Source of the DNA: Streptomyces sp. DH24
GTDB lineage: Bacteria > Actinomycetota > Actinomycetes > Streptomycetales > Streptomycetaceae
Direction of reading: 5' to 3'
DNA length: 35,377 bases
NCBI RefSeq assembly: GCF_029813775.1
Contig: NZ_JARVKW010000060.1
Location: 1-35,377, forward strand
Under the pieces are notes generated by a model that was not told the origin of the DNA, did not search any database, and saw only the letters and a program-made list of their open reading frames with translations. This document shows positions 23,254 to 31,979 of this stretch, piece after piece. Position 1 is the first letter of the stretch, and each line of letters starts with the position of its first letter. A program made the position numbers and the translations under genes.

Positions 23254-25086
23254 GTGAGCGGAACGTCCGAAGGGCCGACGCCCGCGGCAGACCTCGACCG
23301 GGCGGTCATCACACAGAGTGACCTCGATGCGCCTCCCCGTGCCGAGCCACTGCCGTACCACTCCGTGTTCACGGCGGCCCCCCTCGCGATGGCGGTCGTC
23401 GACCCGGAGGGTCTGGTCGTCAGCGCCAACGAAACATTCGGCGCGCTGCTCGGCACGTCCGCCGAGGAGCTGGCCGGGTCGGTCGCCGCCGATCTGGTGG
23501 ACCTCACGTCCGACGCGCGTTCCTGGCACTCCTACCGCGAGGTGCTGAACGGCCGTCAGGCCCGGCTGCGCTGCACCCGCCGGCTGAAGCACCCCGAGGG
23601 CCACTCGGTGTGGGCGCAGGTGACGGTCACCCCGCTGCCCGGCGCGGAGCGGGGCGTCCTGCTGTCCGTGTCCGACATCAGCGCCCGGCGCGAACTCCAG
23701 GCCAGACTCCGGCACTTGCAGATGCACGACCCGGTGACCCGGCTGCCCAACCGCACCCTGTTCTTCGAGCGCCTGACGGCCGCGCTGGACGCCGAGTCGT
23801 ACGAGCGGAGCGGCACCGGCCGGATCGGCCTGTGCTATCTCGACCTGGACGGCTTCAAGGCCGTCAACGACACCCTCGGCCACCGCATCGGCGACCGGCT
23901 GCTGGCCGCCGTCGCCGACCGTCTCACGCGCTGCGCCGACGAGGCCGGCTACGCCCGCGCGAACACGCCGCTGGTGGCCCGGCTCGGCGGCGACGAGTTC
24001 GCGCTGCTGGTCGAGGACTCCACCGGCACCGAGCAGCTGGCCGACCTCGCCGAGTCGGTCCTGACCGCGCTCCAGGACCCGTTCGACATCTCCGGCCGGC
24101 GGCTGTCGGTGTCGGCGTCCATCGGCGTCGTCGAGCGGCACGCGGCCGGGACCACGCCCACCGCGCTGATGCAGGCCGCCGACACGACGCTGTACTGGGC
24201 GAAGGCCGACGGCAAGGCCCGCTGGACGCTGTTCGACCCCGAGCGCAACGCCCACCGCATGACCCGGCAGGCCCTCGCGTCCACCCTGCGCCCGGCCGTC
24301 GAACGCGGCGAGTTCACGCTGGAGTACCAGCCGCTGGTGGGCATGGCGGACGGCAGGCTGAGCGGCGTCGAGGCCCTGGTGCGCTGGAAACACCCGCAGT
24401 TCGGCACATTGACGCCGAATCGGTTCATCGGACTTGCGGAAGAAGACGGCTCGATCGTGCAGCTCGGGCGCTGGGTGCTGCGCACCGCCTGCCGTCAGGC
24501 GCGCCGCTGGCAGCTGGAGCACCCCGACGAGCCGCCGATCTTCGTCAGCGTGAACGTGGCGGTCCGCCAGGTGTGGGACTCCGACCTCGTGGCCGACGTC
24601 GCCGAGACCCTCGACGAGACCGGACTCGCGCCGCACCTGCTCCAGCTGGAGCTCACCGAGTCGGCGGTGATGGGTTCCGCCGGCCGCCCGCTGCAGGCCC
24701 TGCAGGCCCTCAGCGACATGGGCGTGCGCATCGCCATCGACGACTTCGGCACCGGCTACTCCAACCTCGCCTACCTCAGCCGCCTGCCGGTGGACGTGCT
24801 GAAGCTGGACGGCTCCTTCGTCCGGGGCTTCCAGTACGAGGAACAGGACGCCGGCCGGCCGAGCCCCGCCGACGAGGTCATCGTGGAGGCGATGATCCAG
24901 CTCGCGCACCGGCTCGGCCTCACGGTCACCGCGGAGTGCGTGGAGACCTCCGCGCAGGCCTCGCGGCTGCGCGGGATCGGCTGCGACACCGGCCAGGGCT
25001 GGCTCTACTCGCGGCCGGTGCCGCCGGATCGTATCTCCGAGCTGCTGGGCAGCCCCGGGGTTCAGGCGGGCGTCGGCAACCCGTAG
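23254..25086 (+). CDS. cdgA: PAS-GGDEF-EAL cyclic-di-GMP enzyme (CdgA-like)
   Basis: This 610-residue protein has a PAS sensor (about 36-145), a GGDEF domain (about 155-315) and an EAL domain (about 335-595), with no membrane segment. The GGDEF signature is intact (LGGDEF, 244-249), so it may make cyclic-di-GMP. The inhibitory RxxD site expected before it is not seen. The EAL domain keeps EAL (373-375), DDFGTGYS (496-503), LKLDG with K517, and the later TAECVE and GQGWLY, so it may also degrade it. Architecture matches CdgA, a BldD-controlled regulator of Streptomyces development. GTG 23254 has GGGAG upstream. Its 3' end overlaps the convergent oxidoreductase gene by 25 bases. Confidence 0.85.
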   Translation: MSGTSEGPTPAADLDRAVITQSDLDAPPRAEPLPYHSVFTAAPLAMAVVDPEGLVVSANETFGALLGTSAEELAGSVAADLVDLTSDARSWHSYREVLNGRQARLRCTRRLKHPEGHSVWAQVTVTPLPGAERGVLLSVSDISARRELQARLRHLQMHDPVTRLPNRTLFFERLTAALDAESYERSGTGRIGLCYLDLDGFKAVNDTLGHRIGDRLLAAVADRLTRCADEAGYARANTPLVARLGGDEFALLVEDSTGTEQLADLAESVLTALQDPFDISGRRLSVSASIGVVERHAAGTTPTALMQAADTTLYWAKADGKARWTLFDPERNAHRMTRQALASTLRPAVERGEFTLEYQPLVGMADGRLSGVEALVRWKHPQFGTLTPNRFIGLAEEDGSIVQLGRWVLRTACRQARRWQLEHPDEPPIFVSVNVAVRQVWDSDLVADVAETLDETGLAPHLLQLELTESAVMGSAGRPLQALQALSDMGVRIAIDDFGTGYSNLAYLSRLPVDVLKLDGSFVRGFQYEEQDAGRPSPADEVIVEAMIQLAHRLGLTVTAECVETSAQASRLRGIGCDTGQGWLYSRPVPPDRISELLGSPGVQAGVGNP

Positions 25087-26153
25087 GCGTCGGCGATGAG
25101 TTCGTAGGAGCGCAGGCGGACCTCGCCGCTGTGGGCGTTGCCCGTGATCATCAGCTCGTCGGCGCCGGTGCGCTTCTGGAGGTCGTCCAGGCCGGCGCGG
25201 ACCTCGTCGGGGGTGCCGTGCACGACGTTGGCGTTCCAGCTCTCCACGAAGTCGCGCTCCGTCGGGCTGAAGGGGTAGGCCTCGGCCTCCTCCGGGGTGG
25301 GCACCAGGCCGGGGCGGCCGGTGCGCAGCCGGACCATGTTCAGCGCGGCGGCCAGGACCTGGCGCCGGGCCTCCTTCTCGTCGTCGGTCGCGAGGGCGGC
25401 GACGCCGATGAGGGCGTAGGGCCGGTCGAGGACCTCGCTCGGCCGGAACGACTCCCGGTACAGGTCCAGGGCGGGGAGGGTGTTGTGCGCGGAGAAGTGG
25501 TGTGCGAAGGCGAACGGCAGGCCTAGCGTGCCGGCCAGGCGGGCGCTGAAGCCGGAGGAACCGAGCAGCCAGACCGGCGGGCGGTGCGGGGACTGCACGC
25601 CGCCGGGCGAGGTGGCCTGGACGGGGCCGGGTACGGCGTGGATGCGGCGGTAGGGGTGGCCGTCGGGGAAGTCGTCGTCCAGGAACCGGGTCAGCTCCAC
25701 GAGCTGCTGCGGGAAGTCGTCGGCGGACTCGTTCAGCCGGTCGCTGCGGCGCAGGGCGGCGGCGGTGGCGCCGTCGGTGCCGGGGGCGCGGCCGAGGCCG
25801 AGGTCGATACGGCCGGGGGCCATGGCCTCCAGCGTGCCGAACTGCTCCGCGATGACCAGCGGGGCGTGGTTGGGCAGCATGACGCCGCCCGAGCCGAGGC
25901 GGATGCGGTCGGTGTGGGCCGCGAGGTGGGCGAGGATCACCGCCGGTGAGGAGGAGGCGACGCCCGGCATCGAGTGGTGCTCGGCGACCCAGTAGCGGTG
26001 GAAACCGCGGGACTCCGCGAGGCGGGACAGCTCGACGCTGGTGCGCAGCGCGTCGGAGGCGGTGCGGCCGGCGCCGACGGTGACGAGGTCCAGTACGGAG
26101 AGGGGGACGGGTGCGGTGCCGTGCGTCGTGCCCCGGATCTCGTCTGCGGCCAC
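25062..26153 (-). CDS. LLM-class flavin-dependent oxidoreductase
   Basis: This 363-residue enzyme is a luciferase-like (bacterial luciferase fold) flavin monooxygenase of the MsnO8/YvbT-like type. It begins with the TIM-barrel strand VPLSVLDLV and contains RYWVAEHH, the SSPAVILAHLA helix, RLGSGGVMLPNH, and PGRIDLGLGRAPG. It should use reduced FMN made by a separate reductase; the substrate is unknown. The start is GTG 26153, with CAGGAGG 8 bases upstream. It is downstream of the amidase on the same strand but separated by 248 bases, so co-transcription is uncertain. Its 3' end overlaps cdgA by 25 bases. Confidence 0.88.
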   Translation of the reverse strand: MAADEIRGTTHGTAPVPLSVLDLVTVGAGRTASDALRTSVELSRLAESRGFHRYWVAEHHSMPGVASSSPAVILAHLAAHTDRIRLGSGGVMLPNHAPLVIAEQFGTLEAMAPGRIDLGLGRAPGTDGATAAALRRSDRLNESADDFPQQLVELTRFLDDDFPDGHPYRRIHAVPGPVQATSPGGVQSPHRPPVWLLGSSGFSARLAGTLGLPFAFAHHFSAHNTLPALDLYRESFRPSEVLDRPYALIGVAALATDDEKEARRQVLAAALNMVRLRTGRPGLVPTPEEAEAYPFSPTERDFVESWNANVVHGTPDEVRAGLDDLQKRTGADELMITGNAHSGEVRLRSYELIADAYGLPTPA

Positions 26154-26401
26154 GGTGGGTGCCTCCTGTGTTCTGCCGTGCGCGGTCCTGCCGGGGCTTA
26201 ACGGGAGGGGGTCTCCGGTTATTCCCCCCGGGGGGCGGTGGGCCCGGGGCGTGGTTCGGCGGCGGGGTTGTCGCGGAGGGCCGGCGTCGCTGTGGCCGAC
26301 CGGGGGTGCGCCGCCCGGCGTTGCCGGGGTGCCGCCCGCGCCCACCCGCGCCGCCCCAGCGGCACGACTGCCCGCGGAGTGCGGCAGTCGGTTGGCGGCC
26401 G

Positions 26402-27805
26402 TCAGGCGGTGCGGGGTGGTGTCGGGGTGGGGGTGCCCGACTCGTACAGGGCGTGTGACGCTCGTAGGACCAGGTCGTCGCGGTGGCGGGCGGCGATCAG
26501 CTGGAGGCCGATCGGGAGGCCGTCGGCGTCCGTGCCGACCGGGACTGTCGCGGCCGGCTGCTGGGTCATGTTGAACGGGTAGGTGAACGGGGTCCAGCCC
26601 GTCCAGCGGCGGTGGCCCGAGCCCTTCGGCACCTCCGCGCCCGCCTCGAACGCCGTGATCGGCAGGGTCGGCGTGACGAGCAGGTCGTACGTCTCGTGGA
26701 AGCGGCCCATCCGGCGGCCGAGGTCCATGCGGACGTCGACGGCGGCCAGGTAGTCCAGCGCCGAGTACCGGGCGCCCCGGGCGCAGATCTCCCGCAGGCC
26801 CGGGTCCATGAGCCGGCGCTGGTGCGACCCGAGGTGCTGGACCACGCGGGCCGCGCCGCTGAACCACAGGGTGTGGAACGCCTCCACCGGCTCGGCCAGG
26901 TCGGGATCGGCCTCCGTGACGTACGCGCCGAGCTCCGCGAGCCGCTCCACGCCCCGGCGCACCGCCTTCGCGACGTCCGGGCGCACGGCCACCTGGCCGC
27001 CCAGCGTCGGCGAGTACGCCACCCGCAGGCCCCGCACCCCGCCGGTCAGCGCCGCGACGAAGGAGCCCGGCGCCGGGCCGAGCGCCGACCAGTCGCGGGT
27101 GTCCGGGGCGCCGATGACGTCCATCAGCAGCGCCGCGTCCGCCGCGTCGCGGGTCATCGGGCCGACGTGCGCCAGCGTCCCGAAGGCGCTCGCCGGGTAC
27201 AGCGGCACCCTGCCGTACGTCGGCTTCAGCGCGAAGATCCCGCAGAACGACGCCGGGATGCGCACGCTGCCGCCGCCGTCCGTGCCGAGGGCGAGCGGTC
27301 CCGCGCCGAGGGCGACGGCCGCCGCCGCGCCGCCGCTCGATCCGCCGGCGGTGCGGGCCGGGTCGTGCGGGTTGCGGGTGACGCCGCTCAGCGGGGAGTC
27401 CGTGACGCCCTTCCAGCCGTACTCGGGGGTCGTCGTCTTGCCGAGGAACACCGCGCCCTGCTCCCGCAGCCGCGCCACGGACGGCGCGTCCTCGTCCCAG
27501 CGCCCCTGCTCCGGCACGGTCTTCGAGCCGCGCAGGGTCGGCGCGCCGCGCAGCAGCAGGATGTCCTTCACCGTGACCGGCACGCCGTCCACCGCGCCGG
27601 CCGGTTCGCCGCGCCGCCAGCGTTCCTCCGCGGCGCGGGCCCGGGCGAGCGCGTCGTCGGCCAGGAGCCTGACGAACGCGTTCACCTCCGGCTGGATGCG
27701 CTCCGCGCGCTCCAGGGCCGCGCGGGTCGCCTCCACGGGGCTGATGTCGCCCTTGCGGTAACCCTCGACGAGTTGTACGGCGGTCAGCTCGGTGAGCTCG
27801 GTCAT
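26402..27805 (-). CDS. Amidase-signature family hydrolase
   Basis: This 467-residue enzyme is an amidase-signature hydrolase with the full Ser-Ser-Lys triad: K80 in VTVKDI, the cis-serine S156 in TAGGSSGG, and the nucleophile S180 in TDGGGSVRIPA. It is of standard length and has no signal peptide, so it acts on a small amide in the cytoplasm. GGAGGG lies just before the ATG at 27805. It follows the D-2-hydroxyacid dehydrogenase gene by 17 bases, so the two form an operon. Near maleate-isomerase-like genes and an amino-acid-type importer, it may open or deamidate an imported nitrogen compound; that is inference. Confidence 0.9.
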   Translation of the reverse strand: MTELTELTAVQLVEGYRKGDISPVEATRAALERAERIQPEVNAFVRLLADDALARARAAEERWRRGEPAGAVDGVPVTVKDILLLRGAPTLRGSKTVPEQGRWDEDAPSVARLREQGAVFLGKTTTPEYGWKGVTDSPLSGVTRNPHDPARTAGGSSGGAAAAVALGAGPLALGTDGGGSVRIPASFCGIFALKPTYGRVPLYPASAFGTLAHVGPMTRDAADAALLMDVIGAPDTRDWSALGPAPGSFVAALTGGVRGLRVAYSPTLGGQVAVRPDVAKAVRRGVERLAELGAYVTEADPDLAEPVEAFHTLWFSGAARVVQHLGSHQRRLMDPGLREICARGARYSALDYLAAVDVRMDLGRRMGRFHETYDLLVTPTLPITAFEAGAEVPKGSGHRRWTGWTPFTYPFNMTQQPAATVPVGTDADGLPIGLQLIAARHRDDLVLRASHALYESGTPTPTPPRTA

Positions 27806-27822
27806 CCACCCTCCCGGGGGCG

Positions 27823-28800
27823 TCAGTGTCCGGGTACGTATCCGCGCTTCTTGTCGACGACGTTCCGCAGAGGTCTGCCCGCCGCCCAGTCGTCGTACAA
27901 CTCCACGAACTGCGCGCCGAGTTCGTCCCGCCAGCCGACCGTGTCGCCGCTCATGTGCGGGGAAACGATCAGCCCCGGCACGTCCCACAGCGGGCTGTCC
28001 GGCGTCAGCGGCTCGTGCTCGAAGACGTCCAGGGCGGCGCCCGCGATCCAGCGCCGGCGCAGCGCGTCCACGAGCGCGTCCTGGACGACGAGCTGCCCCC
28101 GGCCGACGTTGACGAACCGCGCGGACGGCTGCATCGTCCCGAACCGGCGGGCGTCGAACATGCCGCGCGTCCGCTCCGTGAGCGGCGCCGCGGCGATCAC
28201 CCAGTCGGCGTGGGCCAGCAGCCGGTCGAGGTCGTCCGGGCCGTGCACGCCGGTGCGGGGCGTGCGGCCGACGAGCGCGGTCGTCACGCCCAGGGCACCG
28301 AGGCTGTGCGCGATCGCGCGGCCGATCGGCCCGGCGCCCACGACGCACGCGCGCGTGCCGGCCACCTGCTGCGACTCGCGGTGCCGCCAGGTCCGCTCCC
28401 GCTGCAGCTCCCAGGTGCGGGGCAGGTCCTTGGCCATGGCGAGCACGAGCGCGGCGACGTACTCGGCGATGGGCCGGTCGAAGATGCCGCGCGCGTTCGT
28501 CACGACCGTGCCGGAGTCGGCCAGCTCCGGGCACATCAGGTGGTCGACGCCCGCACTCGCCGTGTGCACCCAGCGCGGCCGGGGCCCCTCGCCCGGCCAG
28601 GCCTCGCGCACCGCGTGCGAGGTGAAGTCCCACACCAGCAGCACGTCGGCGTGCGGCAGCCGCTCGGCGAGGGTCACCTCGTCCGCGTGCTCGATCCGGG
28701 CCCGTCCGGTCAGCCGGCCGAGGCGGGGCGGCGGATCGGCGTCCAGGACGAGCACCGTGGGCGTCGCGGCGGTCGGTGGAGCGGGTTCCGGTGCGGTCAT
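27823..28800 (-). CDS. D-2-hydroxyacid dehydrogenase
   Basis: This 325-residue protein is an NAD(P)-dependent D-isomer 2-hydroxyacid dehydrogenase. It has the nucleotide motif VVGAGPIGRAIA, the catalytic arginine in NVGRGQLV, the glutamate in DVFEHEPL and the histidine in VSPHMSG. It would interconvert a 2-oxoacid and its D-2-hydroxyacid. It leads a two-gene operon with the amidase and is divergent from the maleate-isomerase-like pair across 138 bases. The ATG at 28800 has no clear ribosome binding site, so this start is less sure than the frame. The substrate cannot be read from sequence. Confidence 0.88.
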   Translation of the reverse strand: MTAPEPAPPTAATPTVLVLDADPPPRLGRLTGRARIEHADEVTLAERLPHADVLLVWDFTSHAVREAWPGEGPRPRWVHTASAGVDHLMCPELADSGTVVTNARGIFDRPIAEYVAALVLAMAKDLPRTWELQRERTWRHRESQQVAGTRACVVGAGPIGRAIAHSLGALGVTTALVGRTPRTGVHGPDDLDRLLAHADWVIAAAPLTERTRGMFDARRFGTMQPSARFVNVGRGQLVVQDALVDALRRRWIAGAALDVFEHEPLTPDSPLWDVPGLIVSPHMSGDTVGWRDELGAQFVELYDDWAAGRPLRNVVDKKRGYVPGH

Positions 28801-28845
28801 GAGGGGCCGTTTCTGGAGGACTGGCAGCCGTCTGACATGCGAGGT

Positions 28846-28874
28846 TTGACCACGCTCGCACCCGAATCTACCTT
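28846..28874 (+). promoter_or_regulatory. Promoter of the maleate-isomerase-like pair
   Basis: TTGACC (28846-28851) and TACCTT (28869-28874) are separated by 17 bases. The predicted start of transcription lies about 55 bases before the ATG at 28939. Confidence 0.55.
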
Positions 28875-28938
28875 CGTCAACACGGGCGTACGTTCGGTCC
28901 GTTGCTCCCTCCTTCCTCGCGCGAGGGCGGTGTCTGTC

Positions 28939-29772
28939 ATGGACGTCTCCTTTCTCGGCGGACCGAGCCCGCAACGCGGTGTCGGTGTCGTGGCTCCCTT
29001 CGACTTCGCGCTGGACCGCGAGCTGTGGCGCTGGGTGCCCGACGAGGTGTCCCTGCATCTGACCCGGACACCGTTCGTGCCGGTCGAGGTGAGCCTGGAC
29101 CTCGCCCGGCTGGTCAGCGAGCACGAGACGCTGGGCGACGCGGTGCGCACACTGACCGCGATATCGCCCGGGGTCGTCGCCTACGCCTGCGCGTCCGGCA
29201 GTTTCGTCGGCGGTCTCGCCGGCGAGCGGGCGATGTGCGAGGCGATGAACCGGGCCGGCGCGGTGCCGTCCCTGACCACCTCCGGCGCGCTGCTGGAGGC
29301 GCTGACGGAGCTCGGTGCGCGCCGGGTGGCGGTGGTGACGCCGTACACGGTGTCCGTGACGCGCGTGCTGGAGCGCTACGTCGCGGAGGCGGGCGTCACG
29401 GTGTCGGGGCGGGCGTACATGGGGCTGACCCGGCACATCTGGCGGGTGCCGTACCGCGAGGTCGTCGAGATGGCGCGGCGGGCGGCGGCGAAGGGCAGGC
29501 TCGGCGCGGCCGACGCGCTGTTCATCTCCTGCACCAACCTGCCGACCTACGACGTGATCCCGCAGCTGGAGGCGGAGCTGCGGCTGCCGGTGATCTCGGC
29601 CAACCAGGTGACCATGTGGGCTGCGCTGCGCCGATTGGGTACCCGGGCGGTGGGACCGTACCAGGCGCTGATCGACCCCGCGGCGCGGACCGGTCCCGCC
29701 CTGCCGGAGCCCGGCTCCGGTTCCGTACTGCCGCAACTGCCCGAAGAGAAGCAGCAGGGAGGCTGGTCATGA
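28939..29772 (+). CDS. Maleate isomerase/Asp-Glu racemase family protein, two-cysteine form
   Basis: This 277-residue cytoplasmic protein belongs to the Asp/Glu racemase superfamily, nearest to maleate isomerase, arylmalonate decarboxylase and EutA-like proteins. Both catalytic cysteines are in place: C84 in YACASGSF and C198 in SCTNLPTYD. It could isomerise or racemise a small dicarboxylate. It is the first of two tandem homologues, overlapping the second as ATGA, behind a good promoter. ATG 28939 is used; GTG 28930 is possible. The ABC importer further right resembles the ectoine importer, and in ectoine-using bacteria a EutA protein of this family sits beside it. Confidence 0.82.
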   Translation: MDVSFLGGPSPQRGVGVVAPFDFALDRELWRWVPDEVSLHLTRTPFVPVEVSLDLARLVSEHETLGDAVRTLTAISPGVVAYACASGSFVGGLAGERAMCEAMNRAGAVPSLTTSGALLEALTELGARRVAVVTPYTVSVTRVLERYVAEAGVTVSGRAYMGLTRHIWRVPYREVVEMARRAAAKGRLGAADALFISCTNLPTYDVIPQLEAELRLPVISANQVTMWAALRRLGTRAVGPYQALIDPAARTGPALPEPGSGSVLPQLPEEKQQGGWS

Positions 29773-30500
29773 CCGCACTCGGACTCCTCTATCCCGGTCA
29801 CTCCGCCGAGGACGACTATCCACGCATCGAGCAGCTGCTGGGGAGCGACATCCGGGTGGACCTGGTGCACACCGACATCGGCACGGACGCGCACCAGGTG
29901 GACGCGCTGCGCGAGATGGGCTCGGACGCGCGGCTGGCGGCGGGCGTGGAGCAGCTGCGGCTGGCGGGCGCGGAGGCGGTGGTGTGGGCGTGCACCAGCG
30001 GGAGCTTCGTGTACGGCTGGGAGGGCGCCCACGAGCAGGTGCGGGCGCTGGCGCGGGCGGCCGGGATGCCGGCGTCGTCGACGTCGTTCGGCTTCGTGCA
30101 CGCGGCGCGTGAGCTGCGCGTGCGGCGGGTCGCGGTGGGCGCGACGTACCCGGAGGACGTGGCTGAGCTGTTCGCGGAGTTTCTGCGCGCGGGCGGCTTC
30201 GAGGTGACCGGGGTGCGCGGCTCGGGGATCCTCACGGCGGCCGAGGTCGGCACGTGGGGCGAGACGGAGCTGTTCACGCTGGCCCGCGAGGCCGATCACC
30301 CGGACGCGGAGGCGGTGCTCCTGCCCGACACGGCCCTGCACACGGTGGCGTATCTCCCGGCCCTGGAGAAGGACCTGGGCAAGCCGGTCCTGACCGCCAA
30401 CCAGGTCACGGCCTGGGAGGCCCTGCGCCTGGCCGACCGTCGCGTGAACGCCCCGTCCCTGGGCGCACTCTTCACCCGGGAGCCACTGGTCCAGGCGTGA
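29769..30500 (+). CDS. Maleate isomerase family protein lacking the second cysteine
   Basis: This 243-residue homologue of the preceding protein keeps the first cysteine (C75 in WACTSGSF). Where its neighbour has SCTNLPTYD it has LLPDTALHT, so the second catalytic cysteine is replaced, apparently by aspartate. It may work with the neighbour as a mixed complex, catalyse a one-cysteine reaction such as decarboxylation, or have lost activity. The ATG at 29769 overlaps the previous stop (ATGA), with GGGAGG just before it. It ends 7 bases before the convergent DUF3830 gene. Confidence 0.82.
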   Translation: MTALGLLYPGHSAEDDYPRIEQLLGSDIRVDLVHTDIGTDAHQVDALREMGSDARLAAGVEQLRLAGAEAVVWACTSGSFVYGWEGAHEQVRALARAAGMPASSTSFGFVHAARELRVRRVAVGATYPEDVAELFAEFLRAGGFEVTGVRGSGILTAAEVGTWGETELFTLAREADHPDAEAVLLPDTALHTVAYLPALEKDLGKPVLTANQVTAWEALRLADRRVNAPSLGALFTREPLVQA

Positions 30501-30507
30501 GCCCGCG

Positions 30508-31002
30508 CTACAGCCTGCGGAAGCTCAGCTTCTCCCCCGCCGCCCCGGTGCGCCACAAGTCGTTGCAGGCCTCCGCCATCGTCTCCAGGCCGGCCGTGAT
30601 CCGGCCCCAGACGATGCCGGGGACCCAGCCGACGTCGCCGTTCAGCAGGAGGTTGTTGCGCTCGTAGAAGAGGGCCAGGTCGACGACCGTCGTGCCGGGG
30701 CGGACCTCGCGGTCGTAGCCGTAGGAGCGGGTGCCCAGTTCCGTGCCGGCGAAGGAGAAATAGCAGAGGTCACCCGGGACGGGCGTCACCGTGGGGTTTT
30801 CCAACGGCGGCTCCGATTCCGCGAAAGGAGGAAAGAGGGCGTAAATCTCGTTTCGCGCGTATTTGGCGTGGTAGACGTCCCCGGACAGCGGCAGGGCCTC
30901 CCAGACGGCCGCACAGGTGCGCGGGGCGCGGTCGTCCAGCAGTTCCGCGGTGCATCGCACTCCGCGTTGGGCCAGTGAGACCTCAATGTGTCGCTCAGTC
31001 AT
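30508..31002 (-). CDS. DUF3830 family protein
   Basis: This 164-residue protein matches the DUF3830 type, predicted to have a cyclophilin-like barrel (PRTCAAVWEALPLSGDVYHA, AKYARNEIYALFPPF, PGDLCYFSF). Its biochemical role is not known. GAGGAG 5 bases before the ATG at 31002 fixes the start; an earlier in-frame start is unlikely. It is divergent from the importer operon across 56 bases and convergent with the isomerase pair. Relatives are often found beside Asp/Glu racemase family and amidase genes, as here, so a part in the same catabolic route is likely. Confidence 0.8.
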   Translation of the reverse strand: MTERHIEVSLAQRGVRCTAELLDDRAPRTCAAVWEALPLSGDVYHAKYARNEIYALFPPFAESEPPLENPTVTPVPGDLCYFSFAGTELGTRSYGYDREVRPGTTVVDLALFYERNNLLLNGDVGWVPGIVWGRITAGLETMAEACNDLWRTGAAGEKLSFRRL

Positions 31003-31058
31003 GCGGCTCCTCGTGCCCGGTATGAATAGATCGCATGCTCTCGGGTAGTCGCGCGCCC

Positions 31059-31979
31059 ATGGCTCCACCACACAGAGCAACAAGAATTGGCGCAAAACCC
31101 GCGGGTCCCACGGGACCGACACGCCGGTCGCTGCTCGCGGGGGTCGCGGCGCTCGGCGCACTGGGCGCCGCGGGCTGCAGCCGCGTGGCCACCGCGACGG
31201 GCACGGACGGCGGTGACCTGCTGGACCGGCTCCGGGCCGCGGGCGTCGTACGCCTCGGCATCGCCGGCGAGATTCCGTTCGGCTACATCGACACGGACGG
31301 CGAGCTGACCGGCGAGGCCCCGGAGCTGGCGAAGGCCATTTTCCAACGGCTCGGGGTCGACCGGGTGCAGCCGGTGCCGACGGAGTTCGGCTCGCTCATT
31401 CCCGGCCTGAACTCGCAGCAGTTCGACGTCGTGGCCGCCGGAATGTACGTCAACCCGGAGCGCTGCGAGCAGGTCATCTTCTCCGACCCGGACTACCAGA
31501 TGCTCGACGCCTTCATCGTGCGGAAGGGCAATCCCAAGGGTCTGCACAATTACCAGGACGTCGTGAAGAAGAAGGCGAAGTTCGCCACGGGCACCGGCTA
31601 CGCCGAAATTCAGTACGCGATCGACGCCGGCTACCGGGAGAGCGACATCCTGATCGTGCCGGACCAGGTCGCGGGGCTGAACGCCGTGGAGGCCGGCCGG
31701 GTCGACGTCTTCGCCGGTACGGCGCTCACCACCCGTGAGGTGGTGAAGAAGTCGGCCAGGGCCGAGGTCACCGAACCGTTCAAGCCGATCGTCGACGGCA
31801 AGCCGCACGTGGACGGCGGCGCCTTCGCCTTCCGGCCGACCGAGACGAAGCTGCGCGACGCCTTCAACGTCGAGCTGCACAAGATGAAGGAGAGCGGCGA
31901 GCTGCTGCGGATCCTCAAGCCCTTCGGGTTCACCGAGGACGAGATGACGGACCTGACCGCGAAGGAGCTCTGCGGCTGA
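31059..31979 (+). CDS. ehuB: EhuB-like ABC substrate-binding lipoprotein
   Basis: This 306-residue family 3 solute-binding protein has a twin-arginine-type signal (TRRSLLAG) ending in the lipobox LGAAGC, lipid-modified at C40. It is therefore probably exported folded and anchored outside. The binding domain follows (about 60-306, with VRLGIAGEIPFGYIDTDGEL). Gene order SBP-permease-permease-ATPase and sequence resemble EhuBCDA, the ectoine/hydroxyectoine importer; polar amino acids are the alternative. ATG 31059 is used; ATG 31035 is in frame, and neither has a good ribosome binding site. It overlaps the first permease gene by one base (TGATG). Confidence 0.78.
   Translation: MAPPHRATRIGAKPAGPTGPTRRSLLAGVAALGALGAAGCSRVATATGTDGGDLLDRLRAAGVVRLGIAGEIPFGYIDTDGELTGEAPELAKAIFQRLGVDRVQPVPTEFGSLIPGLNSQQFDVVAAGMYVNPERCEQVIFSDPDYQMLDAFIVRKGNPKGLHNYQDVVKKKAKFATGTGYAEIQYAIDAGYRESDILIVPDQVAGLNAVEAGRVDVFAGTALTTREVVKKSARAEVTEPFKPIVDGKPHVDGGAFAFRPTETKLRDAFNVELHKMKESGELLRILKPFGFTEDEMTDLTAKELCG

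Noticed and set aside
23185..24909. A 574-codon open frame opposite cdgA
   Set aside because: Its composition is Arg/Gly/Ala/Val-rich with no domain; the plus-strand PAS-GGDEF-EAL protein explains the sequence.
26154..26401. A gene or strong terminator between the amidase and the oxidoreductase
   Set aside because: Only a loop-less CCCCCCGGGGGG at 26224-26235 and GC-rich sequence are present; no start signal or stable hairpin with a loop was seen.
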